Shown here piece after piece: positions 48,385 to 58,500 of a stretch of DNA of 64,000 bases. The first letter of the stretch is position 1. Each line of letters begins with the position of its first letter. Location of the stretch: NCBI GenBank assembly GCA_030159075.1, contig BROG01000248.1, forward strand, positions 627,001-691,000, read 5' to 3'. The stretch is from Atrina japonica (Eukaryota > Mollusca > Bivalvia > Pterioida > Pinnidae). The notes below the pieces were generated by a model, which saw only the letters and a program-made list of their open reading frames with translations, was not told the origin of the DNA and ran no database searches. The position numbers were made by a program, and so were the translations under genes.

Positions 48385-48842
48385 CAAAGTATACGTCAAC
48401 CAAGGTAAATTGTCATATGTTTACAAACACAACGAGTCTAAATCAAATCATAACAGGAATGACAAGCTACTTGTCGTCACAAAAGTACTAGAGGTTAATT
48501 AATGCATGGAGTCCATGCAAGGCAATACGTTTTACCTGTACAACCTATTTTTGGGAAGTAGACCGTATTGTTTTGGATTTTGACTCAACCCGGATGTGCC
48601 ACTTTACCTTGGTAGACCTTATAAATTGGCACATGTTTACAAACACAACGTGTCTATTAGTAAATCAAATCATAACAGGGGTGACAAGCCAATTGTCGTC
48701 ACAAAAGCATTAGAGATTCGGAAATGCATGGAATCCATGCAAGGCAATATCTTTTACTTGTACAACCTATGTTTGAAATGTAGACCGTATTGTTTTGGAT
48801 TTTGACTCAACCCAGATGTGTCATTTTACCTTGGTAGACCTA
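48385..48842. repeat. Tandem duplication of about 225 bp
   Basis: Two units, 48,385-48,617 and 48,630-48,842, share atgtttacaaacacaacg, aaatcaaatcataacagg, gtccatgcaaggcaata, tagaccgtattgttttggat and tttaccttggtagacct. They differ by several substitutions and small indels. No function is apparent. Confidence 0.9.
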
Positions 48843-48899
48843 TACTTGAAAACCCCGTTATTTATCATTATTTTGTAAATGAGAATTAGTTATAATTGG

Positions 48900-49290
48900 T
48901 AAACATCCGTTTCTCGTCGCTGTTCAATTTATCGCAGTTTTTCTCAGTTTAACCTAGTTTTTCACCAGTTAACGCGGGTTGATGAAAAAAAAAATAGGTT
49001 TAACTGGAGAAAAACTAGGTTTAACTGGAGAAAAACTAGGTTACATGTCACATTGAATTAAATCTAGTGTTACTTGTGATGAACCTAGTTTTTCTCAGTT
49101 AAACCTAGTTCTTCTCATTTTAACTAGGTTTTTCTCAAGAAAAACTACGTTTAACTAATTTTTGTGATTATAATGCAGTTAAATCTAGTTTTTCTCCATT
49201 TAATATGGGTAACTAAGAAAAACTAGGTTGAGCTTTGACAAGACAAAATCTAGTTTAACCGCTTAATATGATTTTGGCATATCCATTTCC
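48900..49290. mobile_element. Foldback element, CTAGTTTTTCTC family, copy 3
   Basis: Alternating ctcagtttaacctagttttt and ggtttaactggagaaaaact blocks on both strands, ending near atatgattttggcatatcc. It contains a direct duplication of ggagaaaaactaggtttaac near 49,000. Confidence 0.7.
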
Positions 49291-49377
49291 TTTGTGGGAA
49301 AATGTATAAGAGCAATACAAAACAACAAGTCCACGCGTACCCCTTTTACTCTAAAAATAAGAATTAACAAAAATGAA

Positions 49378-49535
49378 GTTTTGCATATATTCGCAATATT
49401 TATTGCGTATATTTGCAAAAGTTTTGCATATATTCACAATATTTATTGTGCATTTTTGGAAAAGCACTGCGTATATTTACAAACATATTGCGTATATTCG
49501 CAAAAGTATTGTGTATATACGCAATATTTTTTTTT
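49378..49535. repeat. Degenerate gcgtatattcgcaa repeats
   Basis: About eight imperfect copies of ttgcgtatattcgcaaaa and variants, partly self-complementary. A similar cluster lies at 46,880-46,925. The 101-codon and 67-codon frames are repeats of Tyr/Ile/Cys/Phe. Confidence 0.75.
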
Positions 49536-49539
49536 ACAC

Positions 49540-50578
49540 ATTACATTTGGCACCAATGAGTTTCCTTATATTTTAGCTAATGTTGCACAGCAACATTAAA
49601 ATTGCACTGGCAATAGAAAACGTTTCAAGCCACATCATAGCTTCAAATATTTAGAGGGGAAATGTTTCTCCGTTATGTGAACTGGACAATAGGTGCTCGA
49701 CCATACCAATTGAACATAAAAAGTTTTTCCGAAACCCTGTCACAACAGGTGTGGCACGTAAAGAACCCTCACTGCATTTGCACCAGTCTATACTCCAAAA
49801 CATGTCAAAATTTGTAGCATTTCATTTAAAGCTGGTGACATATCATGTATAAAATTGAAATAGGTAAATCAATGTCACATGTTGAGATGCCGAGCTCAAC
49901 AGATTGTCATCTGCAGGATCAAGTTTTGCCTAAGCGTGTCTTTGATACCGTTAATTGCTTGATCATTTGAACATTAGTCATTTCTACATGTACATCGATT
50001 CAAAAGAGTCTTAATGATACTTTTGAATTCTAATGTGCCAAGACATTTGAATTCCAATTTTTATAAAAATATTTTGTCCTGTGTTTAATCACATTTTGAA
50101 TTGCATACACATGAAAACATCGTGTACATTTCAGCTGGTTCACAATTTCGTTTTTTCAACTTGCGACAGAATTATAAATTTATGAATTATATCGAGAATT
50201 ATGCACTTATGAAACTTTGTTTAAATTATGAATATTAGATAAAGTATGTACTGATCCTGAAAAAAATATTCTAAACTTGTTCCTGTATATAAACTGGCCA
50301 AGCATTTCAATTTTCAGTATGTGTAAAACTTCCCCAATATGATCTTGAATTTTGTTTCCTAACATTTCTTTGATCATATCAGAATATTTAAATAAAAACG
50401 AAAATATAATTGTAAATATATTTCATTACATTTCTGTGATATATCTAATTTTTTTTTTTAATATAAAGTGAATGTAATTGCAATTTCTTTTCTTCAAAAC
50501 ATTTATGGCCTTTCTGTGCATTGCCAAATGCAATTATCAAGTAAATGGAGAGCAAAATTTCAACCAAAACTTTAACAA
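49540..50578. other. Spacer
   Basis: No gene. A stretch near 49,740-49,800 (gtgtggcacgtaaagaaccc) may be a dispersed repeat but had no second copy here. Confidence 0.45.
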
Positions 50579-50579
50579 A

Positions 50580-51100
50580 AACTGTAACCAGAGAGATGGA
50601 CAGGCCTTAAACAGACAGAAGAACAGGCATTTAACCAAAGAGATCGACAGGCCTTAAACAGAGAGATAGACAGGCCTTGATTAGACAGAAGAACAGGCCT
50701 TAAGCCAGAGAGATGGACAGGTCTTAAACAGAGAGAAGAACAGGTCTTTAGCCAGAGAGATGAACAGGCCTTAAACAGATAAATGAACAGGCATTTAACC
50801 AGAGAGACAGACAGGTCTTAAACAGACAGAAGAACAGGCCTTTGGCCAGAGAGATGGACAGGCCTTAAACAGACAGAAGAACAGGCCTTTAACCAGAGAG
50901 ATGGACAGGCCTTAAACAGATAGATGAAAGATAAACAGGCCTTTAGCCAGAGAGATGGACAGGCCTTTAGCCAGAGAGATGGACAGGCCTTTAACAGACA
51001 GAAGAAGAGGCCTTTAGCCAGAGAGATGGACAGGCCTTAAACAGATAGATGAACAGGCCTTTTACTAGAGAGATGGACAGGCCTCAAACAGACAAAGAAC
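50580..51100. repeat. About 23-bp minisatellite
   Basis: About 22 imperfect units of two alternating kinds: agagagatggacaggcctt and cagacagaagaacaggcctt, joined by aaac or taacc. It ends about 400 bp past the MRPS18A stop codon. Confidence 0.95.
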
Positions 51101-51506
51101 ATAGATAAGACATACTGATGTACAACTAACAAGTATGGGTCTAAGAAGATCAAATGATACAGTCCAATTCTAGGGATCTACAAGTCAAACCCATAACCTC
51201 ACTTTGATTCTATACATTATAGTGGCTTTAATCCTTCCAACCCTTAGTATCTAGATGGTATGCTCTTTTCCATTGTTTAGACAAGTCTATTATGGCTTTT
51301 TAGGTTTAAAGGGTTAATGTATTTGGCCAAGAATCAGTATGTCATCCCCATTATGAGTCTAGAAACATAGTGTTTGTAAACAGATGCAATTTTATCGTGG
51401 TAGAACTATATGTTCTTTGTGTAAACAAGTCAAAACATACTGAGTGAACGAAACCTTTAAAATAGGAAAAAATAAACAAGAAAAATCATGACAATATATA
51501 TTTGTT

Positions 51507-51613
51507 TCATTTTTCATCAAAATAGGCTGCATATTTCTTCCATTTAAACGTTGATAAATGTCCATGTCTTTCTGTTCCATTTCTTAATTGTGGTCTGTAG
51601 TTTGGCATCAGTC
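51507..51613 (-). CDS. MRPS18A last coding exon
   Basis: 107 bp. It completes the Gly codon split by the intron, then encodes LMPNYRPQLRNGTERHG and a short basic/aromatic tail to the TGA at 51,507-51,509. The tail is shorter than I recall for vertebrate S18A, which would be a lineage difference. A possible polyadenylation hexamer (ATTAAA on the minus strand) lies near 51,227-51,232 but is unsupported otherwise. Confidence 0.85.
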
Positions 51614-54600
51614 CTGAAATAATCAATTATTACATATAGAAAGTCTGATCATATCAAATTTACAAGAGAATTACATTGAATTTGAACCTAATATATATGT
51701 ACATTTATAATGTACCTAAAAATGGATCGCTTTTTCTCCCACTTGAGACCAACTTATCCACGAAATTTAAATGTCAAAAAAAATGTCAACTCACACTGAT
51801 CATCCATCTGATGAAAAAAATGTTTATCAACGTGCTTGTGTAAAACATTAGTAAGATACAGGTCACAGATCTGGAATTTGTCATCATAGTTCTTGTGAGA
51901 TTGGTCTTGAGTCAATACATATAGTATAATGCATAATAAAGAGATTAGGGCCTATACAATGAATTACGGCATTGTAAACACAACTATCAAAATACTTGAA
52001 CAAAGAAAGATAACTCTGCTTAGGAATAAATAAAATAAATTGTAAACACTGATTCAAAAAATCTTGTGTAACATGACTTCAATACATGCAGTCCTTTACT
52101 AGGGTAAAACATACAAATAGACCATTTAAATCTCTTTAATTTGTATAGATAACTAAACCAAACCTGAAGAACATTATAACATAGATTACAATGCAAGGCA
52201 AAATATTGTATCACATGCCAAATCAAACAGAGACTGAAAGGTCAGTATGAGGGACACAGCTGCTTCTGATTATATTAAGTGTATGTGTAAAGATTTGGCC
52301 ATTTATTGTTGTTTTTATCAATTATTTGCAATACCTGAAAAAAATAGACTATATCAGTTTAACAGAAAATATAACAAATATTAATTCTAAATTATATTAA
52401 TAAAGAATAGAGTTCCAAGGAAATGGATTCCCTGGTCTGAAATACTGAATACGGTGGTCTCGGCCAAGGTACAGTGTAACCGGGTTCTCTGCTCCACCAT
52501 TAAAAAATTGGCCAAAACCATATAATTGTATATAGTTGATTGCGATGTAATACACCAATGAAAAAAACAATATGTCTGGTTTTACATTTATTATTGAATA
52601 TTTATTTTCGGTACAGATGAACTTCGATAACATATCAACTACATACCTTCATTATGTTTGTCTGTAAATTATTTGAAATATAAAATGTATATAATTTTAG
52701 ATTTCTTGAAATCTAATTTGTTTGTAAAATCTAGGCAAAGCCTAAAACATAAGACATTTTGTAAAACGGTCAGCTACCCTGTTTCTTCTATTGGTGCATT
52801 TTAGGTTTTAAGAAATTTCTCCACATGTGCCTGAACCTTTTAAAATCTTACTATCTATTTCCTTGTGTGCTATCAAGGTACATTTTGTAACGAACTTTTT
52901 TTAATTTTTTTTAAAAAAAGATATCTATCAAGATACAGAACTTTCTAACTTCAGTAATGATAAAAAATTAAAACCATGATTACATATATTTATTTAAGTT
53001 AACTGAACCTATCATTTCTACTACACAAATAATAATTATGCAAGAGTAATAATAATGATATCACCTGCACGCTGTGCCTGACGGACTAGAACTTTTAATT
53101 TGTTTTGTTGCTTCCCACATACTCCTGTTGTTCTCCTAGGTAAAAGGCATCCATCTTCCCTCAGAAACTGATGCAGAATCAGAACATCCTATTAAGAACA
53201 AACATTGTATACATTAAGCATTTATTTTCATTAAATTATCCACCCTATGACCACATTTAGACTCACCCAAATCGATTAAAAGTATGGTCTACTGTCATAA
53301 ATCAGGAATGAACAAATTAATAATGCATATTAAATTAGTGTAAACTTTGTTCATCAAGAACTCCTGAATTCTGCCAGTGTACTTTCCAATTCTTTGAAAT
53401 GGATTTCTTTAAATGCAACCACAGGGATAGATGAATTAATTCCTGTGCTTACATTTTGTATATTTTCAGAAGTGGTTACATACGAAGTGCCGTTTTTAGC
53501 ATAGCTTCATCTATATCAGTGGGACATAAGGTAAAATGAAAATTGAAAACTAAGAATGGGATTCAAAATCAAAAATGAGATTCAGAAATTGATCACCAGT
53601 CTGCTGAAACATTACAAGTAATTCATTTCAAAATACACAAAAGAAGAGTCAATATCAGAAATTTTAATTCAACCAGATATCAGAGCTGTGTTAGATTATT
53701 GAAAAAAACAAGAACAGAATATTTTGTCAATCTACATGTATGCCTCAGAAATATAATTTTAAAGCAACATGAACTGTTGTCGGCACAACATTTTGTATGC
53801 AGAATTTTATGAAATATTTTATCTAATATATATCATAAAGAGATCACCTGGTTGATACATAAACAAATGCATCAGACAAAGTTGATTTTCCCCCATTTCA
53901 AAACATTTGTTTCTGACATTGTCTGTGTGTCATACATATTATCAATAAGAATTTGATTTGCCAAAAAAAATTCAAATTGAACACTTTTCACATAACATCA
54001 AAAAGAAGATCTTTTCCAATGTTTAACTAGCAACATCATGTGTTTGAACACACATTTTTTTAAATTTAAAGGAAAAAAATCATCATTTTGACAGGTTATA
54101 TTGCTTTAAACATCTTAAAAGTTTAAGTCTACCAACATAAAATGGAACATCACAGAAATATTTTCTATAACTGGACATGCTTGTATACTGACAGCATACA
54201 ACTGTAAAAAATAATCGAAATCATGATCATTTGAAGAAAACTTCAGAAATATTAAAAATATTTTGAGTACATACTCAAATTTTAAGTACCATACTCAACA
54301 TTTTTTTACAGGAAAAGCATGTGTTACACAAAACTTCATATGTGAAAGATGAAAAATTAATAATATGTTGCCTAATCACTGAAATTTAAAAATTAGCAAG
54401 CAACTATATAGTCAAAATAATGAAATGAGTGTTGAGTTTGAGTATTGAGTATATCTGGTTACTTCAAGCCCAGGACCATAAATCCAGCATCTGATGCAAA
54501 GCAAGTGTTAAGAATCATAAGAACATTCACTGATGTATGAACAGTGGAAGCAAGTAAATCTGACTCGGAAAATCTTTTCAATTGGAGACTGATTTTTGGG

Positions 54601-54794
54601 GATAGCATAAGCCTAATACCCTTACCACCCACTCACTCAATTTCATAGATATGAAGTTTAATCATTGACAAGTTATCTGTACTTACTGTATATCTAATCT
54701 TCATATTGAGTTTACACAGTGGACAAGCTTTTTCCCCAGGAATCACTAATGTATTCTTGCTTTTGTTATCTTCATGTATCATTTTCCCTTCAAC
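51507..54794 (-). CDS. Mitochondrial ribosomal protein S18A (mL66), 3' three coding exons
   Basis: Three minus-strand exons (54,794-54,687; 53,188-53,065; 51,613-51,507) splice in frame into 112 codons ending in TGA. The protein is a bS18-family component of the mitochondrial large ribosomal subunit. Visible landmarks in order are CPLCKLNMKIRYT (metal-knuckle CxxC), DVLILHQFLREDG, LLPRRTTGVCGKQ (second Cys), LVRQAQRAGLMPNYRPQL and a basic, aromatic C-terminus ending AAYFDEK. The RAG-LMPNYRP and LLPRRTTG signatures favour the S18A paralogue over S18B and S18C. The introns are about 1.45 and 1.50 kb, with donors GTAAGT and GTGATA and acceptors ending TTCAG and AATAG. The 5' exon or exons with the mitochondrial targeting peptide are not in the clean sequence. 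The paralogue assignment rests on motif recognition, not on a search. Confidence 0.85.
51614..53064 (-). other. MRPS18A intron
   Basis: AT-rich, containing one SINE fragment (52,452-52,558) and no other recognised feature. Confidence 0.75.
52452..52558 (+). mobile_element. SINE 3' fragment within the MRPS18A intron
   Basis: Contains ggtggtctcggccaaggtac, gtaaccgggttctctgctcc and the degraded terminal block ataattgtatatagttgatt, gcgatgtaatacacca. The tRNA head is missing. It is antisense to the gene. Confidence 0.6.
53065..53188 (-). CDS. MRPS18A internal exon (S18 core)
   Basis: 124 bp; 41 codons plus one base, entering in phase 0 and leaving in phase 1. It encodes DVLILHQFLREDGCLLPRRT and TGVCGKQQNKLKVLVRQAQR, the most conserved part of the S18 fold. 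The acceptor is ttcttaatag and the donor CAG|GTGATA. Confidence 0.9.
53189..54686 (-). other. MRPS18A intron
   Basis: AT-rich with short homopolymer tracts. No repeat or nested gene recognised. Confidence 0.7.
54687..54794 (-). CDS. MRPS18A internal exon (CPLC exon)
   Basis: 108 bp, 36 codons, phase 0 at both ends. It starts VEGKMIHEDNKSKN after the acceptor aaattcatttcag and ends KIRYT before the donor GTAAGT. It carries the CPLC pair. Since it opens in the middle of the family's N-terminal region, at least one upstream exon is expected. Confidence 0.85.
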
Positions 54795-55275
54795 CTGAAA
54801 TGAATTTAATAGAATGTGCAGCTCAAACACCCAAAGGTCTGTCTCACAGAAAATGTGTGTATATAACTTATAAAAGTAACAGAACTGCATCAGAAGGTGT
54901 TCTCTGAACAGCCTTAAAGTAAATTTTCCAGACTAGACCACATCAACCTGATGCTTTACCAGTCACTCTTTACAAAACAGTATTCAAATCAACTATGTCC
55001 AATGTCTAGGAGACTTTTTTCTGGTCATATTTTTGGCTGAGGTGCTAAAGTTCAAAATATTTTGAAGTCAAAATTAAACTGTGACATCATCTTGTAGGAT
55101 AGGACTGGATAGACTTCTGATGAATGCTATTTCTGCATTTGTAATATCAAGACCTGCACTTGCTTACAAAGCATTGCCTTAGTTCATATTAATTAAATGT
55201 TAGTAAATGTATATGTTTCTCTATTTTCATGTGTTACACTGTGTATATAGAAAAGTTATATTATGATATTCCCCA
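54795..55275. other. Sequence upstream of the first visible MRPS18A exon
   Basis: Probably intronic. I looked on the minus strand for a targeting-peptide exon ending at a GT donor and found none that was open and convincing. Confidence 0.5.
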
Positions 55276-55435
55276 GTCTCCATTAGGTGTAGGCTGATTG
55301 GATAAGGTTAAAAAATTAAAATACTAATATGATGAACATTTTGGTCATTTTGACCGTGACTGACTTTGTGATTTCATCAGTTTTTTGTTTTACTGAAAAA
55401 CATGTATAATTACAGAGTTAGAGCATGACACAGCA
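55276..55435. repeat. Direct repeat flanking the G-rich block, left copy
   Basis: From gtctccattaggtgtaggct to gagcatgacacagca. The same sequence recurs at 63,790-64,000 beyond the G-rich block, with small differences, 8,514 bp apart. Confidence 0.95.
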
Positions 55436-55505
55436 AACTGAAAATGTAAGTCCTACATGTACATGTACATGTACATTCACATCATTTTTGTCATGCATAT
55501 ATTAA

Positions 55506-55525
55506 TACAGTGGAACCTCACTATT
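55506..55525. mobile_element. MITE terminus at the edge of the G-rich block
   Basis: tacagtggaacctcactatt differs by one base from the complement of the array unit terminus at 14-15 kb (tacagtggaacatcactatt). The G-rich sequence starts at the next base. The opposite MITE end was not found. Confidence 0.6.
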
Positions 55526-58500
55526 GGGGGGCGGAGAGCCCAGGGCAGGGTGGGGTGCAGAGGGAGGGATTGGGGAAGTGAGGGGCAATGGGGACCCCCG
55601 AGGAAGGTGGGGCAGGGGGGGAGAAGAGCAGCAGGTAAGTGGGAGAAGGCAGGAGGGGCAGAGAGGGGGGGGAGGGAGTACATGAGGGAGGCCAAGGGGA
55701 GGGGGGTACAGGGGCAATGAGGAGTGGCAGGTCCCCGGCAGAGAGGGAGGCAGGTGGTGGGGGGGGGGGGAGAGGCCCAGTGAGGGGGGAGGGCATATTA
55801 GGGGAGGGAGGGGCAGCAAGGGGGGTGGTGGGTGGTGGGAAGGTGGGAGGGGGGAAGAGGGCCGGGGGGGCAGAGGGAGGAGAGGAGGGGAGGGGAGGAG
55901 GGTGGGGGGGAGAGGGGGAGAGCGGGGGGGGGGCAGGCAAGTAAAGGGGGAGGCAGGGAGCAGGAGGAGGCGGGGGCGACGGGGGGCCGAGGGGGGCAGA
56001 GGGGGGGGGGGGGGGGGAGGTAAGTGAGTAGGGAGAGGGAGGGGAGGGGAGGAGGGTAGGGCGGGAGGGCAGCCACGACAAGGGAGTGGGAGCTGGGGGG
56101 AAGGAGGCGCGAGGGAGGTAGGGCGAGGGGGCGGGCGGGCACACGCCAGTGGCGGGACAAGGTCGTGCGCGGGGGAGAGCGCGCGGGGGGGGGGGGCGCG
56201 CTACCCCCGGGGGGGGGGCGGGCCGAGATGGGGAGGCCGGGAGGGCCGGGGGACGGGGCGGAGGGGCGGGCCGGTCCTGGTGAGCGGTCACTAGCTGGGG
56301 GTCTAAGGGGAGTGGGGCTGGGTGTGCTGTGGTAGCCGGTCTGGGCCAGTGGTGCAGGTGCGTGAGTCGCGCGGGGGCGCGGATCCCCCCGACCCCAGGG
56401 AGAGGCAGGGTGGGGTACGGAGGTGAGGGCAAGGGGGGGGGGGAGGAGGCGGGCGGGGGGGGGCGGGGGGGAGCGGGGGAGTGAGCGGCGGGGGCGAGCG
56501 GCCTGGGTGTGAGTCCGCGATGCGTGGGCGCTGGCACGGCAGCAGGCAGGGCCCGGGGGGGGGTGGGATCACGTGCCGAGATGGGGGGGGGGGCCACCGG
56601 GGGGGGGGGGAGGAGAGGGAGGGGGGGGGGGCGAGAGGAGTGGAGGTCGGAGGCAGTGGACGCGGGAGGCCAGCCGGGGAGCAGAGGAGGAGGGGCAGCG
56701 CCCCCCGATGGGTGAGCGGTGCGGAGTGAGGGGCCGAGGCGGGAGGGCGGGGAGATGCGGGGGGGGGGGCGGGGGGGGGTGAGGGAGGAGGTAGAGGGGG
56801 TGCTCGGGGCGGGATGAGGGTGGGTGATCGGGGCGAGGGTGGAGCTAGGGCGGGGGCGGGGGCGGCGCCAGCCAACGGGGGGGGGGGGCGGGGTCCGAGG
56901 TCGGGCCGCAGGCGGGAGAGGGCAGGCATAGCGGGGGGGGGCAGGGGGGTGGGGTAGGGGGGGGGGGGCGGGGAGCGTCCCCCCGGGGGGCTAGGGCCGG
57001 GGGGGGGGGGGGGAGAGATGGCAAAAAAAAAAAAGGGGGGAGGGGCGTCCCTCCCCGCAGGGAGGGGGGGGGGGGGGGAGCAGGGCGCGGTGGAGGGGGG
57101 GGGGGGGAGAAGTCGGGGGTGGAATGAGGGGGGGGGCGGGAGGGAGGCCCAGGGGGGCAGAGGAGAGGGGGGATGGCAGGGGGGGGGGGTGCAAGGGGAA
57201 GTCCGGGGCGGGGTGGGGGGGAGTGGGGGGGGAGGAGAAGACAGGGTGTGAGGGAGGAGCAGGGGGCGGAGGAGCCGGGGGAGGGGGCGGGAGATGGTGG
57301 GAGGGGGCCGGGGGAGTGGAAGGGGGAAGGGGGTGGGGGCAGAGGGGTGGGGAGGGGGCGGGGAGGAGTCCAGGGAAGTCCCCCCCCCGGGAGGGGGTGG
57401 GAGGACCAGGTAGGGGAGGGGAGGGGGAGTGGGGGGAGAGGATGAAGAGAGATCCCAGTGGGGGGGGGAAGGTCAGACCCCCCGAGGAGGGGGGCGGGTG
57501 GCAGGGGGCAAGGGGCAAGGGAGGGGGAGGGGAGAGGAGTGGGGGGGGGGTGGGGAGGGGGCAGGAGCAGAGGAGAGGGGGGAAGGGGTAGTGGGGGGGG
57601 TGGAGGGGTTAGGGGGAGCCAGGGGGGGCACGGGGGGGGATTCCCCAGGTGGGGGAGGGGAGGCAGGGGGAAGAGGGGGAGGGTGGGGAGAGGCAGGAGC
57701 GGTGGGGGAGGGGGCAGGAGAGGGAGGAGGCCCCGGGGAGGCCAGAGCCCGCCCAGGGGAGGGTGGTCGTGGACGAGGGGGTGGGGGGGAGGGGGGCAGA
57801 GAGGGGAGGGGGGCCAGCAGGAGGGGAGGGGTGAGGGGGCGGGGTGGCGGAGGGGAGGAGGGACGGCGGCCCTGGGGAGAGGGAGGAGGAGGGGGGGCGG
57901 GGGCGGCGCAGAGGGGCGGGGAGTGAGGCCGGGGGGACGCGCGCCGGAGGGCGGGGTGGGAGCGGGGCGGGGGGCTGCCGGGAGCGAGCGGGGGGGGGGG
58001 GGGGAACCCAGAGTCCCCCCGGTGCCAGCCCAGGGGGAGGGGTGGGGGGAGGGAGAGGGGGGTGAGGGCGCGGGGGAGAGCAGGGGAGAGCAGGAGCGAG
58101 GGGGGGGGATGGCCGGGGGGAGAGGTGGGGAGCGGTGGGCCGAGAGGAGGGGGCGGGGGTGGGGGGGGGGTCGGGGGAGGAGGGAGGGCATGGGCGGCAG
58201 GAGGGGCAGAGCGGGCCAGGGGAGGAGTGGGAGGGCCAGCCAGTGGTTGTTGGGGGGGGATGGTTCCCCCCCCCCCCCCCCCCAGGGGGGGAGGGGTGAG
58301 TGGGAGGGGGGGGGGGGGAGGAGGGGTGGGGAGGAAGGGGGGAGGGGGAGGTCGGGGAGGGGGGGGCAGAGAGGAGAGAGGTCAGGGGGGGGAGAAGGGG
58401 TGGTCAGAGGGGGAGGGGCGCAGTGGGGGGGGGGGGGGGAGGTGGAGGGGTGGGTCCCCCCCCCGGGAGAGGCGGGGGGAGGGGGGAGGGGGGGGTGGGG

